From Dolomedes plantarius (Eukaryota > Arthropoda > Arachnida > Araneae > Dolomedidae): a DNA stretch of 64,000 nucleotides. The DNA lies in assembly GCA_907164885.2 (NCBI GenBank), contig OU015490.1, positions 96,636,104-96,700,103 of the forward strand, in the 5' to 3' direction. This document shows, piece after piece, positions 33,403 to 44,829 of the stretch. Under the pieces are notes generated by a model. It was not told the DNA's origin, made no database searches, and saw only the letters and a program-made list of their open reading frames with translations. How positions within the stretch are numbered: the stretch's first letter is position 1; every line of letters starts with the position of its first letter. Both the position numbers and the translations under genes were made by a program.

Positions 33403-34748
33403 TGTCGTGGGGTACGACATATATATAAAAAGAAAAGAAAATAGAAAAGGTGCAGAAAAACCAATTAACAAACGGGACGGAAAATGGAATAGTAAAATGA
33501 CGCCAGACGATACGAGAAGAATGTTGTGCTGATACAATATGTTAGGAGTTCAAAAAGGGCAGACAACCCAATTAAATCGAACAGTCGGCGGTGCTATGAG
33601 AAAATTGGAATGGCAATTGATCAGACAAAAGAGCCGGATGAAGAGAAGAGATTGAAAGGAAACAATTAAGAGTCGAAACAGAGAAGGAAGACGTGGAGAT
33701 GAAAAGGGAATTGTTGACAAAGAGAAGAGGACCCCACACATAGGAGATGTTCTGGGAAAACACAGTTCCTAGAAAAATAGGAATGAGTCAAGGACGGTAT
33801 TGTTCGAGTATAAAACGCCCCTCACTCTAAATGGTGGAAGGAATGATTAGGGGAGGAACAAGTTAACGAATCAAAAGTGGAAGTATAAAAAAAAAGGTTG
33901 AACATGAGAGACGAATAAAAATGTAAAAGACGGGGCGTTGAAAAGATAATAAAAAATAGAGAGAGTGAAAAAAAAAGAAAAATATCAGATTGATGGTGAC
34001 TCTGAGAGTTGGCACCCAAAATAGAGAGTGGTAGCCTCGTAAGCGAGAAGGCAAAAGAATATATATGGGAGATTGCGCCCCGACGTAGCGCATCGCTGTA
34101 AGCCGGCAACTCAACGATGAAAGGAGCATCAATGAGCAGCAGAACCGATATAGATTGCTTGAACCCCGCAAGCTAGCCTAGAGAATCCTCGGAGCCGACG
34201 TATATTGCCTGAACCCCGCAAGCTAGCATAGAGAATCCGCGGAGCCGACATAGATTGCCTGAACCCCGGCAAGCTACCTATGAGATGATAAGAGGTGAGA
34301 CTCGGAACCACGACGGAGTGCCTAATCCCCACCAGCAACGAATGGAGAACTGATCCGGCCATTAAAGTCTGACTATTCCTACGTTATTGAGCGAGTCCGA
34401 ATAGAGACCCCAATAGTCACCTGAATATGCCAGCCAAAGTCCACTTCTGCAGTCTGCAAAAATGGAGGTAACCTTTTATTAACTATTGCCAAATTTCACG
34501 AGTTATCCGAGTCTTATATGATAGGCGGAAATTAAGGAATAAGATGATATATTGCGTACCGAAATGATATTAATTTAAATAGATGAAATAATATAGGCAA
34601 ATAATACATTGATATAATGAGAATGTCTGTAAGTTCAAATTAATAAGAATATAATTGAATGTATACTAATATTTGCATTGTGTGAATAAATTAATGTATT
34701 GTCTAAAATCAGAGTAATGGTATCATTGCCTACCACTATAACCAATCA
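33403..34748 (+). mobile_element. possible solo LTR of about 1.3 kb
   Basis: Begins TGTCGTGGGGTACGACA. It has a TATA-like GAGTATAAAACGCC near 33807, a purine-rich middle, 51-bp tandem repeats at 34148-34290, an AATAAA near 34686, and ends near ATCACGACCC. The order TG start, TATA box, polyadenylation signal is LTR-like. No target duplication was seen, so this is tentative. The minus-strand open frames here are only the complement of purine-rich DNA. Confidence 0.3.
34148..34290. repeat. tandem repeat, three units of about 51 bp
   Basis: Each unit contains TTGCCTGAACCCCGCAAGCT (or a near variant) followed by a GAGAATCCKCGGAGCCGAC-type end. The third unit is partial. Confidence 0.85.
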
Positions 34749-34777
34749 CGACCCACCCAAAGAAACGACAAAGTCAA

Positions 34778-34897
34778 CACTTTTCTTTTAATCCTGAGAA
34801 CGTAAATATAGCCACAAAAAATTATCCATACCGAGGATATGGAGCCCTGCTCACAGGTGCCTCGTTAATGTACCATGTCTATGTCTATGTTTAAGAC
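34778..34897 (+). repeat. short dispersed repeat, copy C
   Basis: Third copy of the 16589/31617 family, starting TTTTCTTTTAATCCTGAG and extending to a CTATGTCTATGTCTATG-like end. It lies close to or within the Copia 3' end. Confidence 0.8.
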
Positions 34898-34947
34898 AAT
34901 ACCAATCCTAAATTATGACTGTGGCTACACTCCCTCCAAAAAATAGA

Positions 34948-35085
34948 CAAAGGACAATGCAAAAGTATCAAACAAACATAAGTAATATCACATAAGTATG
35001 TAAGATTGAAAGTTATAAGTGCATGTGGTTATTTAGAGTTGACATAAGACAGGTTCCATTTAAAAAGCTGGGGCTTTAAAAAATA
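34948..35085. repeat. inverted partner of 38110-38255
   Basis: Reverse-complement match over about 140 bp (AAGCCCCAGCTTTT, ACCACATGCACTTATAAC and TTGTTTGATACTTTTGCATT blocks). It is continuous with duplication B in arm 2 and separated from it by about 4.5 kb in arm 1. Confidence 0.75.
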
Positions 35086-35369
35086 AATAAATAAAAAACC
35101 GACAAATGGACGGTTGAATTACATTTTCACCCCTCCAAAACGGTATTAGGGGCTGCTCGAGAAATCCGAAAACATTCTAGATTAAGCAAAAATGTATCCT
35201 AGCGGGAACACGTACTCTCTCCCCCTAAGACAAACACATATTCAGATATATGTACTAAAAACCATTTTTTTAAACAACCAAACACCTTACGAAAAAGTAT
35301 AAAAATACACAAAAGTACCAGAACACATCTGGACTTTAAAATTCTCACAACTGAAACATAAAGTTCAAA

Positions 35370-36550
35370 ATTTTTAAAGATGAAGTTTGGTCACTGCTTT
35401 AGTAAAACAGTCAGCAGGGTTTTTCGTTGTATGTATATACTTTAAGTGAAAGAGATTATCATTAATCAAATTCCTAATAAAATGTAACTTAACTGATATA
35501 TGTTTTGTTTCCTGATTTTCTATGGGGAATTTACAAAAACTGATAGAAGCTTGGTTGTCGGAGAGTAAAGTGATTTCAGATGGATTAAACTCAAGAATTT
35601 TCTTATCATAACACTCATCTAAAATCCGTGTTATCGAAACCAGTTCTTTCGATGCCTCAGTTATGGATACGTATTCACTTTCCATTGAAGAAAGGCTCAC
35701 TTGAAGGTACGCCAAGCAATAGGGCTTTATGGACTAACAGTAGCATTCCCCCCATAGAAATTCTATCATCCCAGTTGGAAGCATAGTCGGCATCACTAAA
35801 GCAAACTAATTCTAACTTGTTTTCCCTTGGCAACTCAGGTGGGTAATTTTCTCTGTGACACACATACACCAGAAGTTTAACAAGTGCATTCCAGTGCGTC
35901 ATACCAGGATCTGATTGAAACTGTGATAGGATGTAAAACGGTTAAACAAATATCGGGCCAAGTTCGGTTAGCAGGAAACGCTAAACACCGTATGGCACTC
36001 CGAAAAGGAATTTGTTCCATCTGTTTATGTTCTTCATCAGAATCAGGACATTCGTTTTTTGACAACACTAAGCCCTTAGCAATTGGTAGTGAAAACACCG
36101 GAGCTTAAACTTACAAAAAAGTGTTCGCATTCTTCTAATATAATCCTTCCGGTGAATAAAAATTCTACAATCAGATTCTTCGACTTCCATCCCCCGATAG
36201 TTTTCTACGTTTTGCCTAGTTCTTTCAAATCAAAATTAGAACTTGTACGACGCAGTCGATAGGACTATCATTTTCACCAAAAATTACTATGTCGTCCGCG
36301 TATAACGAAATAAATAAGTGAATTTGATATGTAAAAACACAATTAGCCCAAGAAATTTCATTAAAACCCATGTGAAGAAATTTACTGCTATTCTCAAAGA
36401 ACCACTCATGTCCGTGTTGATGCAGGCCATATGTCTTTTCCAAGCGACAATGTGTGGTATAGTGGAGGGCCCGGTCCATTGACTGTAGTTACCACTACTC
36501 TTCCTGAAGCTCCTGAAGTGCGCTTTTTTTTGGAGGGGGAGGGTCAACAA
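35370..36550 (-). pseudogene. Ty1/Copia retrotransposon pol fragment (RT and RNase H)
   Basis: Minus strand, in order: a KTYGLHQHGHEWF block (RT), SLYADDIVIFGEND (catalytic YADD), KGLVLSKNECPDSDEEHKQM with a FRSAIRCLAF block, then VCFSDADYASNWDDR (RNase H first Asp), ESEYVSITEASKEL, LLSDNQASISFCK and the end TKNPADCFTKAVTKL. These are the final RT and RNase H motifs of Copia pol. Several frames are used and stops intervene. Gag, protease and integrase are absent to the right. A purine-rich GGAGGGAG then TGTAGCCACAG on the minus strand near 34928-34945 may mark the polypurine tract and 3' LTR start. Confidence 0.88.
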
Positions 36551-36865
36551 AACCTTGGGGTTGACTTATGTAAACGGTATCAGAAAGTGGCATACAAGTA
36601 AGCCCATTTCTTATAGGAAACCAGAACAGTGAAGAACAACCTAATTAAAGTGAAATTTACGACAGGGCTAAAGGTTTCATCGTATGACTCCCCTTTACGC
36701 TGAAAGGGGAGACCTGAGCAACAAGGCGGGATTTAAATCGCATCACCTGGTCTTCGAAAGGTCAGGTGGTGAGATACCCAACGATTCGGTTCCGATAATC
36801 TTAATTAGGGGTACGTAAATTTCGCAAAAAAAAGATTACGATATATAAAATTTCGCATTTATTCG

Positions 36866-36869
<4 letters not shown>
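36551..36869. other. no recognisable feature
   Basis: Mixed-composition spacer after the Copia fragment; nothing supported. Confidence 0.4.

Positions 36870-36932
<63 letters not shown>
36870..36932. repeat. (TA)n microsatellite
   Basis: About 60 bp of TA immediately next to a MITE end. Confidence 0.95.
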
Positions 36933-36935
<3 letters not shown>

Positions 36936-37174
36936 GCGGTGAAAGGTAAAGTGGTGTAAGTGACATTTTCAACGTTTTTTAATTGAAGGCAAAAATGTAA
37001 TCTCCATGTTTAATTTTCAAACGAATTGCAAATAATTATCATTTCCAATACTACAAAAATTGTTATGAATTATAATTTGTTCAATTTATAGTGGAATCTT
37101 TTGTAGTTTTTGCAGTAAAACGCTTAGGACTTACACAACTTACTGACTTACACCACTTTGCCTTTCACCACTTC
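36933..37174. mobile_element. MITE, family 'GAGGYGGTGAAAG', copy 2
   Basis: Starts GAGGCGGTGAAAGGTAAAG and ends with the inverted CCTTTCACCACTTC. It is the inverse-orientation relative of 9946-10201. Confidence 0.8.
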
Positions 37175-37302
37175 CTATATATATCTATATATATAAATAT
37201 ATATATTCAAAACTTTCGCATTTATTAGAAAACTACTTGGTTCGGTAAGCATCATAATTCTTAGTTAAAACCTAACATTATAGTACTCTTCTTATTCCCT
37301 TC

Positions 37303-37493
37303 CAGTGACGCACCGAGGATTTTTTCTTGGGGGGGGGGCGAGATGAACGGATAAAAATATTTATAATGCATGGGGGGCAAGATGAAAAGACAAAAATATT
37401 TATAATGCAAAATCAATATTCATAATGCAATTCCTATTTCTTTGGGGGGGAGGGGCAGGGCCCCTTGCCCCCCCCCTCCTGGGTGCGCCACTG
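37303..37493. mobile_element. hAT-type MITE with 8-bp target duplication
   Basis: A 191-bp element. Left end CAGTGACGCACCGAGGA, right end inverted TCCTGGGTGCGCCACTG. It is flanked by TTCCCTTC on both sides (37295-37302 and 37494-37501), a perfect 8-bp duplication as hAT elements make. Interior has G-runs and two copies of an ATATTTATAATGCA phrase. Confidence 0.9.
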
Positions 37494-37805
37494 TTCCCTT
37501 CTTTAAGTATTTAGCAATATGCAATAAGCAAATTTCGAGAGTGAGATCTCCCAGTAAAAGACCATGGATGGTCTTAGATAAGCAATTATATTAATAAATT
37601 ATTACTATTATTACCTAATTTCGCTTAAAAAGCCGTTTATCACCAATCTCGGAAAAGTAGTAAAAAATTAATTTTTGCATTTATTCGCTCATATCTGCAA
37701 ATTTCCCATTTGTTCGCATCTATTTCGTAAATACGAAAATTACGGATCCCTAATCGTAATGCCGTTTCGGAGTGGTGGAAATGTAATCGAACCGTCCATT
37801 TCTCG

Positions 37806-37806
<1 letters not shown>

Positions 37807-37890
<84 letters not shown>
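37807..37890. repeat. (TA)n microsatellite
   Basis: About 84 bp of TA to the left of the pogo-like MITE. Confidence 0.95.
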
Positions 37891-37893
<3 letters not shown>

Positions 37894-38061
37894 TGGAATC
37901 TCAATCTATCGTTTTTCAAGGAACCGATTGAAATGAACGATAAATGCGGGAAAACGATAGATCCGGGAACATAACAAAGCAATAGGATCGTTAGGACTGT
38001 ATAAAATGAACGACACATACGGAAAAACGATGGATCCGAGAACGATCGATCGAGAAATCCA

Positions 38062-38064
<3 letters not shown>
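37891..38064. mobile_element. pogo/Tigger-like MITE inside a (TA)n tract
   Basis: A 174-bp element. Left end CAGTGGAATCTC, right end inverted GAGAAATCCACTG (one gap). The interior has repeated AACGATAGATCC-type motifs. TA repeats on both sides fit a TA target. Confidence 0.8.

Positions 38065-38100
<36 letters not shown>
38065..38100. repeat. (TA)n microsatellite
   Basis: Continuation of the TA tract on the right of the MITE. Confidence 0.9.
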
Positions 38101-38103
<3 letters not shown>

Positions 38104-38109
38104 TTATTT

Positions 38110-38255
38110 ATATTTTTAAAGCCCCAGCTTTTGAAATTGAACCTGTCATTTGTCAACTCTAAATAATCACATGCACTTATCACTTTCAATCTGCCATACA
38201 TGTGATATTACTTATGTTTGTTTGATACTTTTGCATTGTCCTTTGTAATATTTAA
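38110..38255. repeat. inverted partner of 34948-35085
   Basis: See 34948-35085. It ends about 10 bp before duplication B arm 2 begins. Confidence 0.75.
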
Positions 38256-38999
38256 CGCATAAAAAAATATTCCTAGACATTCTATAGAAAGCCTACTTTT
38301 TACACATTGTCGGAAACATTTCTAATTGCGGTGTAAAAGAAGCCAGAAATTTTAGTTCAACTTGCAAGGCTTAAAATACGTGTATTAAAAGTCAGCTGTA
38401 GATTCCATGGCTACATTTAAACTCATTTTATCTTTGGCAGTAATATAAGAGAAATTTTTTTTAATGTATCTGAAGATTTATATCTTCAAAAGAATTCACG
38501 AAAGCATTTCGGAGTTTCAGCAAAAAACGTACAAAAAATCTTCTTCTAGGATATAAGCTATAACAAAATATCCTTATAAAAAAATCATGCGATATAGTAC
38601 AGATTTATGTTTATTTTATCCCGCTAGATATTCTCACGACTACTTTGTTTCTCGAAGTAACCGACGAAAAAAAAAACCTTCATATCAACACTTCAATCAC
38701 GTCCATAAGAAAATTTCTTTGTTGCCAACCTTGAAAAAGAAACAGTTTCATTACTTCTGTTACAATCATTTGGTCACGTGTTTGCTTTATTTTTACCTCC
38801 GACCGAATCTAAATGGATCTATATCGATCGGTTAGCAAAATTGTCTCGTTAAAAGTGCGTAAAATAAGTTTATTTTGTTCGCTATGATTAATTTTCAAAC
38901 TTTATTTCCGAGTATGAATTTTTTAGAGAAAGTAGTGAATAAATTTTTTCTTCACTAAAATATATATAATTATAATCAATTTCTTTGAACCTATAGCGA

Positions 39000-40405
39000 C
39001 TTATAGCCACCCAAATTACAACACCAAGAAAGACAAGAGATATCACAACAAAATTTATTTTGTAGATAACATGTTGACCAAGTATCAAATGATTAAATTT
39101 ATAGACTTCTGTGAAGTGTGGTTCCTGCCAAAATCAGTAACCAGAGTAGCCGCCATTGTTGGAGATCACCGCTGCCACACGCCTCGGCATTGATTCAAAG
39201 AGACTTTGGATGAGTTCTTGGGGTACAGCAGACCAAGCATCTTCCACACGTTGCCAAAGTTGATCTGCTGTGGCAGCTGGGGATGGAATCTGAGTCAATC
39301 GTAGAGCAACCATGGACCACATGTTTTCTATCGGCAAAATATCCGGAGAGCGAGGCGGCCAGGGAAGCAATTCAATCTGGCGATTGACGAAGAACCGTTG
39401 GACAATGCGTGCCACGTGTGGTCGCGCATTATCCTGTTGAAATATGGCTGTGGGCAAGCCCTGAAGGTAAGGAAGGACAACTGGCTCCAACACCTCGGAG
39501 ATGTAGCGCTGGCTGTTTAAAGTACCGGCAATGCGTACTAGAAGTGTGCGAGGGTGATATCCAATACCGCCCCATACCATAATACCCGTTGCAGGACCAC
39601 TGTGGCGGTGCATAACACAGCTGTTCAGCATCCTCTCTTCACGGTGTCTCCAGACTCGAATGCGACCATCGTGGTGTTGCAGACAGAAGCGTGACTCGTT
39701 AGTAAAGACAATTTCATAACATTCTGCCGTCCACATCCTTCTGTCATCGCACCATTGGCGGCGGAGACGTCTGTGGTTCTGCGGCAAGGGTAGACAAAGC
39801 AATGGACGTCTTGCGGACATACCACTCTGCTGTAAACGGCGTCGAATGGTACGCGCAGACACTGGATGAGGCGTTACAGACTGCATGTGCTGTGCTATGG
39901 TTCGTGATGTGACTGAGCGATCCGTCACTGCCATGCGCACAATTTGCCTGTCATCACGTGAAGTGGTGCGATGAGGTGGATGCGATCGAACACGCCGGTC
40001 CGTCGTACTGTCCTGCATCCAGCGATCACATATCCGCATTACAGTTGTTTGGTTTCGTCCAACACGACTACCGATTTCTCTGAAAGATAATCTACAATCT
40101 CGGTAGGCCACTATCCTTCCTCTGTCGAACTCGGATACTTGATCAAAAGATGATCGCTGTTTTCGTGGAGACATAATTGATCGTTTTTTTGAAAAAACAC
40201 AAGAAAAACACAATTGCCGAACTTGAAATCGTCGAAATCTCGAAGCCTTAAATAGCGCTTTGAAGTGGCGCCACAGGCTCGCGTGATGTGCGTCTACGCT
40301 GAAATTCTAATCATTTGCATATCTCACCTCCGCTAATGCATGTTATAAATTTCATGTTATTTGCATGTTTCCTTCAGGGTGTTGCATTTACAGTGGCCAG
40401 CAGTG
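39000..40405 (-). mobile_element. Tc1-like transposon, nearly intact
   Basis: The right end, read inward, is CACTGCTGGCCACTGTAAAT then GCAACACC. The left end is worn (GCCACCCAAATTACAACACC near 39007). It carries one long transposase gene. The target region is duplicated over 37 bp on both sides (38963-38999 and 40406-40442, 35 matches), rather than showing a plain TA. Confidence 0.85.
39134..40174 (-). CDS. Tc1-like transposase with mutated first catalytic residue
   Basis: A 346-residue open frame counted from the ATG at 40174 (MSPRKQRSSF); an in-frame ATG 13 codons upstream gives a less likely longer form. Residues about 10-120 form paired helix-turn-helix domains (FREIGSRVGRNQTTVMRI, then SARTIRRRLQQSG). 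The catalytic domain follows: FTNESRF near 159, MVWGGI near 199, FQQDNARPH with Asp248, SPDILPIEN with Glu283, giving DD34E spacing. Length is typical for Tc1. The first Asp of the triad, within DESRF in relatives, reads Asn159 (AAC at 39700-39698), which should abolish strand cleavage. It ends NNGGYSGY. It could still bind transposon ends; activity is not expected. Confidence 0.9.
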   Translation of the reverse strand: MSPRKQRSSFDQVSEFDRGRIVAYRDCRLSFREIGSRVGRNQTTVMRICDRWMQDSTTDRRVRSHPPHRTTSRDDRQIVRMAVTDRSVTSRTIAQHMQSVTPHPVSARTIRRRLQQSGMSARRPLLCLPLPQNHRRLRRQWCDDRRMWTAECYEIVFTNESRFCLQHHDGRIRVWRHREERMLNSCVMHRHSGPATGIMVWGGIGYHPRTLLVRIAGTLNSQRYISEVLEPVVLPYLQGLPTAIFQQDNARPHVARIVQRFFVNRQIELLPWPPRSPDILPIENMWSMVALRLTQIPSPAATADQLWQRVEDAWSAVPQELIQSLFESMPRRVAAVISNNGGYSGY

Positions 40406-41690
40406 TATATAATTATAATCAATTTCTCTGAACTTATAGCGATCTAAGTTATTTATCTTGCTTTAAAGAGAAATGACTAGTACAATATATTTGATGATAA
40501 CATTGCATTACAGGATATTTCGACACATATGGGCTGTCTATATTTGTCATTTGTCTTATGTCAGTCTACCGCAAGACAAATGACCGATATAGACATCTTA
40601 GTCAATATCGCGTGATTTATGCTCATCTCAGTCGGACAAAAATTTCTTCCGTTTTCTTCGTCCGAACAAAAGGAAATGATGGCCTTGAAATTGAAGTATT
40701 ACACAATCATTTGTAACTCAGGTCATGCTTGCTGTTTTTTTGTTATAATTTAATAAATGATAAATGTCTTTTGATAAATGAGGAAGAATTTTCAAAGAAC
40801 CGAATAAAGACCAAAACGTGGTTTCCCTAAATAAATTTAAAGAATATAAATTGATATTCGAGGTAGCATTATTCTTTTTATTATTTTATTTATTTATTTA
40901 TTTTTGTTGTTATGAACTTGCATTATATCATGGTTCGTATTTTTTTATCAGGATGTTTTATACTATAGAAAAAATATTATAGAAAAAATACTTAATTTCA
41001 AATACACAAATCTCTTGTTTTATTTTCGCAACTTTTTTAATTTGTGGAGTTTTCCAATCTTTTTAAAAGTTATTAAAAGATGCTTATTAAACTAATCCTA
41101 TGGATATTAAATCTAACTAGAGTTAGTACCTGTTGACATAATATCCGCTAGAGTCAGCGTTAAAGATTCCGTTGGCTCTGATTGGTAAAATGGGTCCCAG
41201 ACTGGTTACAAATTTTTACACTGTCGCTGACGGATTCTATGTAAACAGGCCCCTAGTGTCTTTTCGCATCGAATCGGTCAGCATCAACATTAAAGATCCC
41301 GTTGGCGCTGTTTGGTTAATTGGGCAAAGATTGGTATAATATTAGTTAAAAATATTTACGCTGACGCTGATGGATTCTATGTAAACAGGCTCTAAAACTT
41401 TTATTCATGCTTATTCAGACCAATTCCCCGCGTGTATGAAAAAAAAAGCTAAAATAATTTTACCGATATTGAATGAAATGTCCTTATACTAACTACATCG
41501 GGAGTGTCACTGTTCGTCTCTGAGACCCCGATTCTATGGACTCGACACTTTTCTCGCTATTTTGGACATTTTATATTCAACCATTCTTTCCTCAAGCCAT
41601 TTTTCCAGATTGTGATATGTGTACTAAGTTTGGTTGAAATTGCTCCAGGCGTTCCAGAGTGATGCTGGAACCTAGATCAGACATAAGACT

Positions 41691-41788
41691 TTCATTTTTG
41701 TATATATAGAAAAATATAAACATCTACAAAGTCTTGGTTTCTACTTACTCTTTGGTTTCATGGGGCAACCACGGTAAATCGCAGTACA
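41691..41788. other. short spacer between duplication B and Tc1 copy B
   Basis: AT-rich, nothing recognised. Confidence 0.4.
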
Positions 41789-43007
41789 CACTCAAGAGCC
41801 AAAACATTATGACCACCCCTACATTTTGCAATGAATTCGCCTGTATGACGTGGAAGGCACGTGATCAGGTGGAAGTGGTATTTAACTGCTGCTGGAGAGT
41901 CTGAAGAATCATTCTTTCACTTACTTCTGTGTGTGATGGGAAAGGCTGCGGATCTAAGCGACTTTGATAGAGGGCAGATTGTAATGGCTCGAAGGCTCGG
42001 AACAAGTATTTCCGAAACTGCACGACTCGTGGGTTGTTCGCGACCTACAGTTGTTAGTACTTATGCAAAAAAGATGAATGACGGTTAAACCAGCAGTACA
42101 CGACATGGTGTTGGACGTCCACACGCTATCAAAGAAAAAGGTCGTCAGAGACTGTCTCGCATGGTGAAGCAAAACCGGAGCCAGACAGTGGCTCAGCTGA
42201 CAGCCCAATACAATGCAGGGTCAAGTAGAATAGTATCGCAGCACACTGTTCAGCGGATACTGTTGGATATGGGGCTACGCAGCAAACGTCCCACTCGTGT
42301 ACCTTTGCTGACCAAGCGTCATCGCCAACTGTGCCTGCGCTGGGCCCGGGAACATCGCGACTGGTCCATGGATCAGTGGGAGAGAGTTGCCTGGTCAGAT
42401 GAATCACGGTTTGTCATTCATCACGCCGATGGCCGTGTCAGGATACGCCGTCTTCCAGGAGAACTGTTGCTCCCTCAATGTACATTAGGTCATACACAGG
42501 CCGGTGGTGGCGGTATTATGCTTTGGGGGACGTTCTCTTGGGCGTCTCTGGGACCCGTGGTTGTGGTAGAGCAGACCATGAATGCTACAGGGTATCTGAA
42601 CATCATTGCGGACCAGTTGCACCCTTACATGGCCTCTGTTTTTCCAGCTGGAAATGGAATGTTCCAACAGGACAACGCCCCGTGTCACAAGGCTAAAATT
42701 GTGTTGGAGTGGTTCCAGAAACATGATGCTGAATTCCAGTTAATGTCCTGGCCGCCTAACTCACCGGATCTCAATCCGATAGAACACATTTGGGATGTCA
42801 TGGGACGGCAGCTCACAGTTCAAAGACAACCAATTCGCAATATCTCGGATTTGCGTGACCGTTGCTTAAACATCTGGTACACTCTGTCTCCGGCCATCTA
42901 TCAAGTACTTGTGGCATCCATGCCAAGGCGGGTTGAAGCTGTGTTGCGCGCCAAAGGTGGGCCAACTCGTTATGGACAGGTGGTCATAATTTTTTGGCTC
43001 TTGAGTG
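41789..43007 (+). mobile_element. Tc1-like transposon, copy B (DD36E spacing)
   Basis: 1219 bp with terminal repeats CACTCAAGAGCCAAAACATT and its inverse, followed by TA on the right. The left flank reads TACA rather than plain TA. Inverted relative to copy A at 18221-19435. Confidence 0.9.
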
Positions 43008-43033
43008 TATATAGCCCCTTTCACGCTTTATGA
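41936..43033 (+). pseudogene. DD36E Tc1-like transposase with one premature stop
   Basis: From ATG 41936 the frame stays open for 365 codons except one TAA at codon 51 (42086-42088), where copy A has GAA. Order: [11 protein letters not shown] head, [20 protein letters not shown] helix-turn-helix, RTVQRILLDMGL-like second helix (HTVQRILLDMGLRSKRPT), WSDESRF (first Asp), IMLWGTFSW, FQQDNAPCH (second Asp) and SPDLNPIEH. The Asp-Glu spacing counts to 36 residues. The frame runs through the right terminal repeat to a stop just outside it. It is close to functional and probably a young copy. Confidence 0.85.
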
Positions 43034-43876
43034 ATACATTATGGCATCCCGTAATAACAATCCAGGCGTTATATTTTATCAAAATATACGACTTGTTAAA
43101 ATATTCTGGTACCTTCAATTGTACTTATGAATTTTTTCCCCAGTTCAGTACTGCATTAAAAAAATAAATTATCCCAGTTTTTATATCTACTTACCTCCAT
43201 TTACGAATATTTATTTCTAACTAATTTTGGTCTTATTGTTCTTTGAATTACCTGACGTCAAAGTCGTTACACCTACTGCTTTTCAAAATAGGTGTCTGAG
43301 GGCGTGGCCCAGATGGCGTTGGACTCCAGTCAACCTAGAATGATGACTGACATCCCGAAGTTCCTAATAAGATCTCGATTGTAGTCAGTGTTTGTCCATT
43401 AATTGAAATGCTTTTGAACAAGTGATGTTCAGTAAATAATTAACATTTAAACGGCAATCATTTCTGACAGTTGGTGCAATGGTTTTATGCAAATTGACTA
43501 ATCTTAAAAATATTTTTGTTTATTCAGTTACGACTACACAAAATTATTCAGTGATGAATACACATTATTATCTTTTGAATATTTATGCTAATATTCTTGA
43601 ACGATTCAACATACTGTTGTAATTATTTTTTTAATGATATATGAAAAAAATATCCAAAGTACCTTTAAGGTTTTTTCAACAAAAGAGATTTTGTAGTTGT
43701 TGCTACATTTAAAATGTATTTAAAATGTAAGATGCTGTAAAATTTAACGGTATAGTAAATGTTGCGTATATACGCAATTATTCAACTACTATCAAGAGAT
43801 TTGCTATTGTAGTTTAGATAAATTATCATTAATTGGTTTAAATCATTTTTTCAAAACTTACACAAATTTAAAATAG

Positions 43877-43882
<6 letters not shown>
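43008..43882. other. AT-rich spacer with a SINE-like scrap
   Basis: At about 43293-43390, GGGCGTGGCCCAGATGGCG resembles a polymerase III box A of a tRNA-derived SINE, with a downstream CATCCCGAAGTTC phrase. No clear box B. The remainder shows nothing. Confidence 0.35.

Positions 43883-43923
<41 letters not shown>
43883..43923. repeat. (TA)n microsatellite
   Basis: About 40 bp of TA abutting the left end of a solo LTR. Confidence 0.95.

Positions 43924-44829
<906 letters not shown>

Larger units (their letters stand above)
38265..41690. repeat. inverted duplication B, arm 2 (partner 27430-30434)
   Basis: Reverse-complement match to 27430-30480 except for the Tc1 at 39000-40405. The inner edge still holds a Ginger terminus (CATTCTATAGAAAGCC near 38279). 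Confidence 0.75.

Noticed and set aside
33550..34171. Overlapping minus-strand frames rich in Ser, Phe and Leu
   Set aside because: Complement of purine-rich non-coding DNA; no family motif or conserved start.
34148..34290. CRISPR-like array
   Set aside because: Units are contiguous without spacers and the genome is eukaryotic; it is a plain tandem repeat.
42129..42407. Minus-strand frame in Tc1 copy B, and the matching plus-strand frame at 18816-19094 in copy A
   Set aside because: Both are the antisense of the transposase; their mutual similarity comes from the shared element.
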